A stretch of DNA of 64,000 nt from Desulfobacteraceae bacterium. Its GTDB lineage: Bacteria; Desulfobacterota; Desulfobacteria; Desulfobacterales; JACKCP01. Below are positions 61,173 through 64,000 of this stretch, one piece after another (position 1 is the stretch's first letter; each line of letters begins with the position of its first letter). The DNA is taken from positions 60,865 to 124,864 of the forward strand of contig JACKCP010000009.1 in NCBI GenBank assembly GCA_020633955.1, written 5' to 3'. The notes beneath the pieces are model-generated. The model saw only the letters and a program-made list of their open reading frames with translations, did not search any database and was not told where the DNA came from. The position numbers and the translations under genes are program-made.

Positions 61173-62261
61173 TTATCTTAGCTTTTGGGAGCTGCTTTTA
61201 ATGACAAGTTTTTGTCCTGGATATATGTAATCATTATAGTCAAGCTTGTTCCATTCAAGAATATCCTTTGTTCTTACTTCAAATTCATCGGCAATTTTTA
61301 TGAGTGAGTCTCCTCTTTTTACTGAATAATAGAAAATTTTGTGTTCATTAACCCATTTATCTTTCAGGCTTTTAAAATCAGCAAAAAACTTTTCCACGTC
61401 ATAACCGCCAGGGATGTTAATATAACTTTTCCCCTTAATTAGGTAATCACCAATAATTTCAGTATTCAAAAGCTTGAATTCATACAATGACAAGCCAAGT
61501 GCCCTTGCACATACCAGGGCAGGTATTGTGTAATCAAGTTCAAGCATTACTTTCTTTTTCCTCACTGGGGAGTAATAATCGGAATCATTGAGATAAAATC
61601 CAAATTCTTCCTTTTTTTCAAATATAACCTTTGCTGCCATAACCTTAAATACATATCTCATGGTTTCATCTGGAAGCCATAAATCATAATAATTGTCTGA
61701 TAACTGTGCTTCAAGCTCCCTTTCAATACGCATTTCTCCAATGTTGTATGAGGCAAGTGCAAGCTCCCAGTCATTAAATCTTTCATAAAGACTTTTCATA
61801 TAGGCAGCAGCGGCAATTGTTGATTTTTTTATATCGCATCTTTCATCAATTGATTTGTCTATCTTCAAACCATGCAGAGCACCGGTTGAATGAATAAACT
61901 GCCAGAACCCGACTGCATTCTGAGGAGAACTTATATGGGGTCTCAGGGCACTCTCTACAACTGCAACATACTTTAGATCATCTGGAAGGCCTTCCTCTTT
62001 TAATATTTTTTCAATTTGAGGAAAATATCGACCTGAACGCTTAAGCCATAAAAGAACCTGGGGCCTGTCATGAAGTGCAAGCATAAGTTCTTTTTCAAAA
62101 CGCTCCCTTACATCAGTTTTTTCAAGGGGAACGTTTTTTCCGCAAATCGAAACAGTCTCAATTGAATTAAGTATTTCAATAAGAGTTTTTTTTTCAGAGC
62201 AGTAAAGCGGCTCTAAAAAACAAAATAAAATAAGAAAAAATAAAACAAGTTTTTTTATCAT
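61173..62261 (-). CDS. MltD-like lytic transglycosylase with LysM
   Basis: A 362-residue exported enzyme. A signal peptide (about 1-22) is followed by the SLT domain (about 70-215) with the catalytic Glu in VAVVESALRPH, QNAVGFWQFIHSTG and LASYNIGEMRIE, then a LysM peptidoglycan-binding domain at about 308-356 (YSVKRGDSLIKIADEF, LDYNDYIYPGQKLVI). E. coli MltD has two LysM domains; this has one. It overlaps the permease gene as TGATG. Confidence 0.92.
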   Translation of the reverse strand: MIKKLVLFFLILFCFLEPLYCSEKKTLIEILNSIETVSICGKNVPLEKTDVRERFEKELMLALHDRPQVLLWLKRSGRYFPQIEKILKEEGLPDDLKYVAVVESALRPHISSPQNAVGFWQFIHSTGALHGLKIDKSIDERCDIKKSTIAAAAYMKSLYERFNDWELALASYNIGEMRIERELEAQLSDNYYDLWLPDETMRYVFKVMAAKVIFEKKEEFGFYLNDSDYYSPVRKKKVMLELDYTIPALVCARALGLSLYEFKLLNTEIIGDYLIKGKSYINIPGGYDVEKFFADFKSLKDKWVNEHKIFYYSVKRGDSLIKIADEFEVRTKDILEWNKLDYNDYIYPGQKLVIKSSSQKLR

Positions 62262-63367
62262 CAGTTCATGTCCTGATACTGAAGGTATTCAGAAAATTCT
62301 ATTTCATAAATATAGATAAGTATAAACCCCAATCCAAAAACCATTGGTCCATATATAAGCCCTAAAAGTCCCCAGACATTTATTCCGCCAAGGATAGAAA
62401 AAAATATCAGAACAGGACCCATTCCCCCCTCGCTTTTCATAAAAACAGGCCTGAGGACATTATCAACCAGTCCTACAATAAGAACAAACCAGATTACCAA
62501 AAATATGCCAAGGCCAATTTTGCCGGAAATAAAAAGCCAGATAGAAGCCGGTACCCAGATAAGAGCCGTACCTACAACAGGTATAAGAGATGCAAGTGCA
62601 ATTACGGCTCCCCAGAACAGTGCCGGAAAACCTGCAATGGCAAACCCAATCCCACCTGCAGCACCCTGTGCAAGTGAAGTAAAAATATTTCCCAAAATAA
62701 CAGATTTGAAAAGAATTCTTGTTTTTTCAACAATTTTAAGTTCCTGTGACTGTTTTAGTGGAATAATATGAAAAAAACTTTTAATAATTTTATCCTGATC
62801 CCTTATCATTACAAAAAATACAACCATCATCATAAAAAAACTAACACCAGTATTTAAAATGCTTCCTGCGATCTGTCTTCCCTGCCCCATCAGCCATTTA
62901 ATCAGGTTTGAGAAAAAATTTAAAATCTGTTTTTCAAAATCTGTATTACCAAGCGTTGTTTCAGGCAGCATTCTTGCAAGAACCGGAAACTTGTCTTTTA
63001 AATAAATTATTTTATCCTGAAAATCAGATGTGTATTTTGAAATATTTCCCTCTGCAAACCATTTGTAAATTGCATCAAATGAATTAATTCCCTGAAAAAT
63101 GATACTTGTAAGAATTATTGCCGCAGGAATCAGAACAAGAAATGCCAGTGAAAAGCTTGATAAAAAAGCAGATAAATTTTTTTTCCCTTTAGTAAGGCTT
63201 AAAAATTTAGTATGCAAAGGCATAAAAAGAAAAGAAAGCAGAACCCCAAGTACAATGGAATTCAGATATGGTTTCAGCATCAGATAAACAAGAAAAAAAA
63301 TAAAACAGATAACAGCAAACAAAAAATAATGCTGAAGGGAAAAATCGGAAATCTTTGTTTTTTTCAA
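62261..63367 (-). CDS. AI-2E/PerM family permease
   Basis: A 368-residue membrane protein of about eight helices. It matches the YdiK/PerM family: PYLNSIVLGVLLSFLFMPLH, then the long loop, and LASLIPVVGTALIWVPASI and LRPVFMKSEGGMGPVLIFFSILGG. Members have been implicated in autoinducer-2 export or sodium tolerance, but most are unproven. It is coupled to the MltD-like gene. Confidence 0.9.
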   Translation of the reverse strand: MKKTKISDFSLQHYFLFAVICFIFFLVYLMLKPYLNSIVLGVLLSFLFMPLHTKFLSLTKGKKNLSAFLSSFSLAFLVLIPAAIILTSIIFQGINSFDAIYKWFAEGNISKYTSDFQDKIIYLKDKFPVLARMLPETTLGNTDFEKQILNFFSNLIKWLMGQGRQIAGSILNTGVSFFMMMVVFFVMIRDQDKIIKSFFHIIPLKQSQELKIVEKTRILFKSVILGNIFTSLAQGAAGGIGFAIAGFPALFWGAVIALASLIPVVGTALIWVPASIWLFISGKIGLGIFLVIWFVLIVGLVDNVLRPVFMKSEGGMGPVLIFFSILGGINVWGLLGLIYGPMVFGLGFILIYIYEIEFSEYLQYQDMN

Positions 63368-63409
63368 TTCTGTCTCCTGATAATAATAGTAACTGTTTAA
63401 GAGGTATAA

Positions 63410-63619
63410 ATGTTCGAGTTAAAATATTTGTTTGAAATTCAATATACACAATCTAATTCAAGTATCAACAGAGTTTATGTAACAGCAAAATCTCAGGATG
63501 AAATTGAAAGGTACGCTTTAAAAAACGAAATTGATATAATTTTTATAAAAACAATTGCCTCAAACCTTGGAGACCCTCAGGCTAAGGGAAAAGATGTGTC
63601 TCTGCTTTTGGAACTTTAA
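63410..63619 (+). CDS. Small hypothetical protein
   Basis: A 69-residue soluble protein (FELKYLFEIQYTQSNSSINR, ending VSLLLEL), strand-helix-strand in look. No family recognised. It lies divergently from the permease and converges with the next gene. GAGG upstream (AAGAGGTATAA) supports translation. Confidence 0.5.
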   Translation: MFELKYLFEIQYTQSNSSINRVYVTAKSQDEIERYALKNEIDIIFIKTIASNLGDPQAKGKDVSLLLEL

Positions 63620-63643
63620 TAAAACGCCCCGGAAGCTGCTTAA

Positions 63644-63943
63644 TCAGACCTTTTCCTCTTCTTCACTTTCATCCTCCCTTGCCGCAATCCTTGAATCTAT
63701 ATCAGGATAAATTTCTTTTATTCTGTTGATATAATTTTCTTTTTGTTTTTCTTTTTCACGTGCTTCAGAAAGAATCCTGTCATAATTTCTTTTAACTTTT
63801 TCCTCTGTATTTTTCAAAATATTGTAGAAAGTCATAAGAAAAAATATCTCTACAACAAGGGCTGTAATAAATCCCAGAGCTAACCCCGTATCAAGGTAGT
63901 AATAAGCAAGCATCATACATATAATTGAGGTAATAAGTATCAT
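63644..63943 (-). CDS. Small membrane protein with coiled-coil tail
   Basis: A 99-residue protein with two hydrophobic helices (about 1-20 and 22-42) followed by a charged coiled coil rich in Lys and Glu (about 45-75) and an acidic tail. No named family. It probably sits in the inner membrane with the tail in the cytoplasm. Function unknown. Confidence 0.6.
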   Translation of the reverse strand: MILITSIICMMLAYYYLDTGLALGFITALVVEIFFLMTFYNILKNTEEKVKRNYDRILSEAREKEKQKENYINRIKEIYPDIDSRIAAREDESEEEEKV

Positions 63944-64000
63944 TTTTTTCTTTATCGGTTAAATTAGGCATTCTTTGTTTATAAATTAAAAAATTATAAT

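Noticed and set aside
1..64000. CRISPR arrays and prophage
   Set aside because: No regularly spaced repeats, Cas genes, or phage structural genes were seen.

Overview
The window is chromosomal DNA from an AT-rich Gram-negative bacterium. The envelope genes (lptD, a Kdo8N pathway, porin, TRAP transporter, several lytic transglycosylases) require an outer membrane with LPS. The mix of MglA-type GTPases, roadblock, DUF4388, PilZ and DUF2325 proteins, a RicT/PSP1 protein, a lactate-dehydrogenase-like malate dehydrogenase and a bacterial RNase J is what I associate with the Desulfobacterota (former Deltaproteobacteria). That placement is an inference; no rRNA or other phylogenetic marker was compared.

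Region 1 (1-6073, minus strand) is a compact signalling operon. It begins with an mglBA-like roadblock/GTPase pair. Two unknown proteins, a Cache-HAMP membrane sensor with an N-terminal zinc ribbon, another unknown protein, a response regulator with a DUF4388 domain, and a cut-off gene at the window edge follow. Region 2 (6462-14455) is mostly envelope: an orphan ABC-type binding protein, an MltC-like transglycosylase coupled to a pseudo-caspase/PEGA/FGE-fold protein, a protein with YadA-like head repeats, a porin and a short phosphate-binding-like protein. Region 3 (14764-20209) is a seven-gene minus-strand operon. It starts with a TPR-like protein and a second MglA GTPase, then DUF4388-cNMP and PilZ proteins, a phosphoesterase, purC and an orphan ParB-like gene.

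Region 4 (20366-42085) is mainly housekeeping: mdh, ftsK, RNase J, ferredoxin, tmk, lptD, a specialised NusG paralogue, an IHF/HU protein, holB, ricT and a penicillin-binding transpeptidase. It ends with kdnA and kdnB (8-amino-Kdo synthesis) and a giant GlmS-like protein, closed by a strong terminator. Region 5 (42086-47100) is a decayed accessory island. It holds a truncated integron-type integrase, a cassette gene broken by an IS200/IS605 remnant, a well-formed attC site, an intact DUF2281/PemK toxin-antitoxin pair, a frameshifted diguanylate cyclase and about 1.5 kb of unrecognisable sequence.

Region 6 (47101-64000) is ordinary chromosome: a pabB-pabC fusion, an HD-GYP/DUF2325 pair, a TetR-controlled TRAP transporter, azlCD facing a tRNA-Pro(CGG), an MFS pump with a TIGR01777 epimerase, a cNMP-PilZ protein, a thioredoxin-fold protein, an EEP-family hydrolase, an MltD-like transglycosylase, an AI-2E family permease and two small unknown genes. 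Two themes recur. One is surface and polarity signalling (two MglA GTPases, cNMP and c-di-GMP proteins). The other is remodelling of LPS and peptidoglycan.
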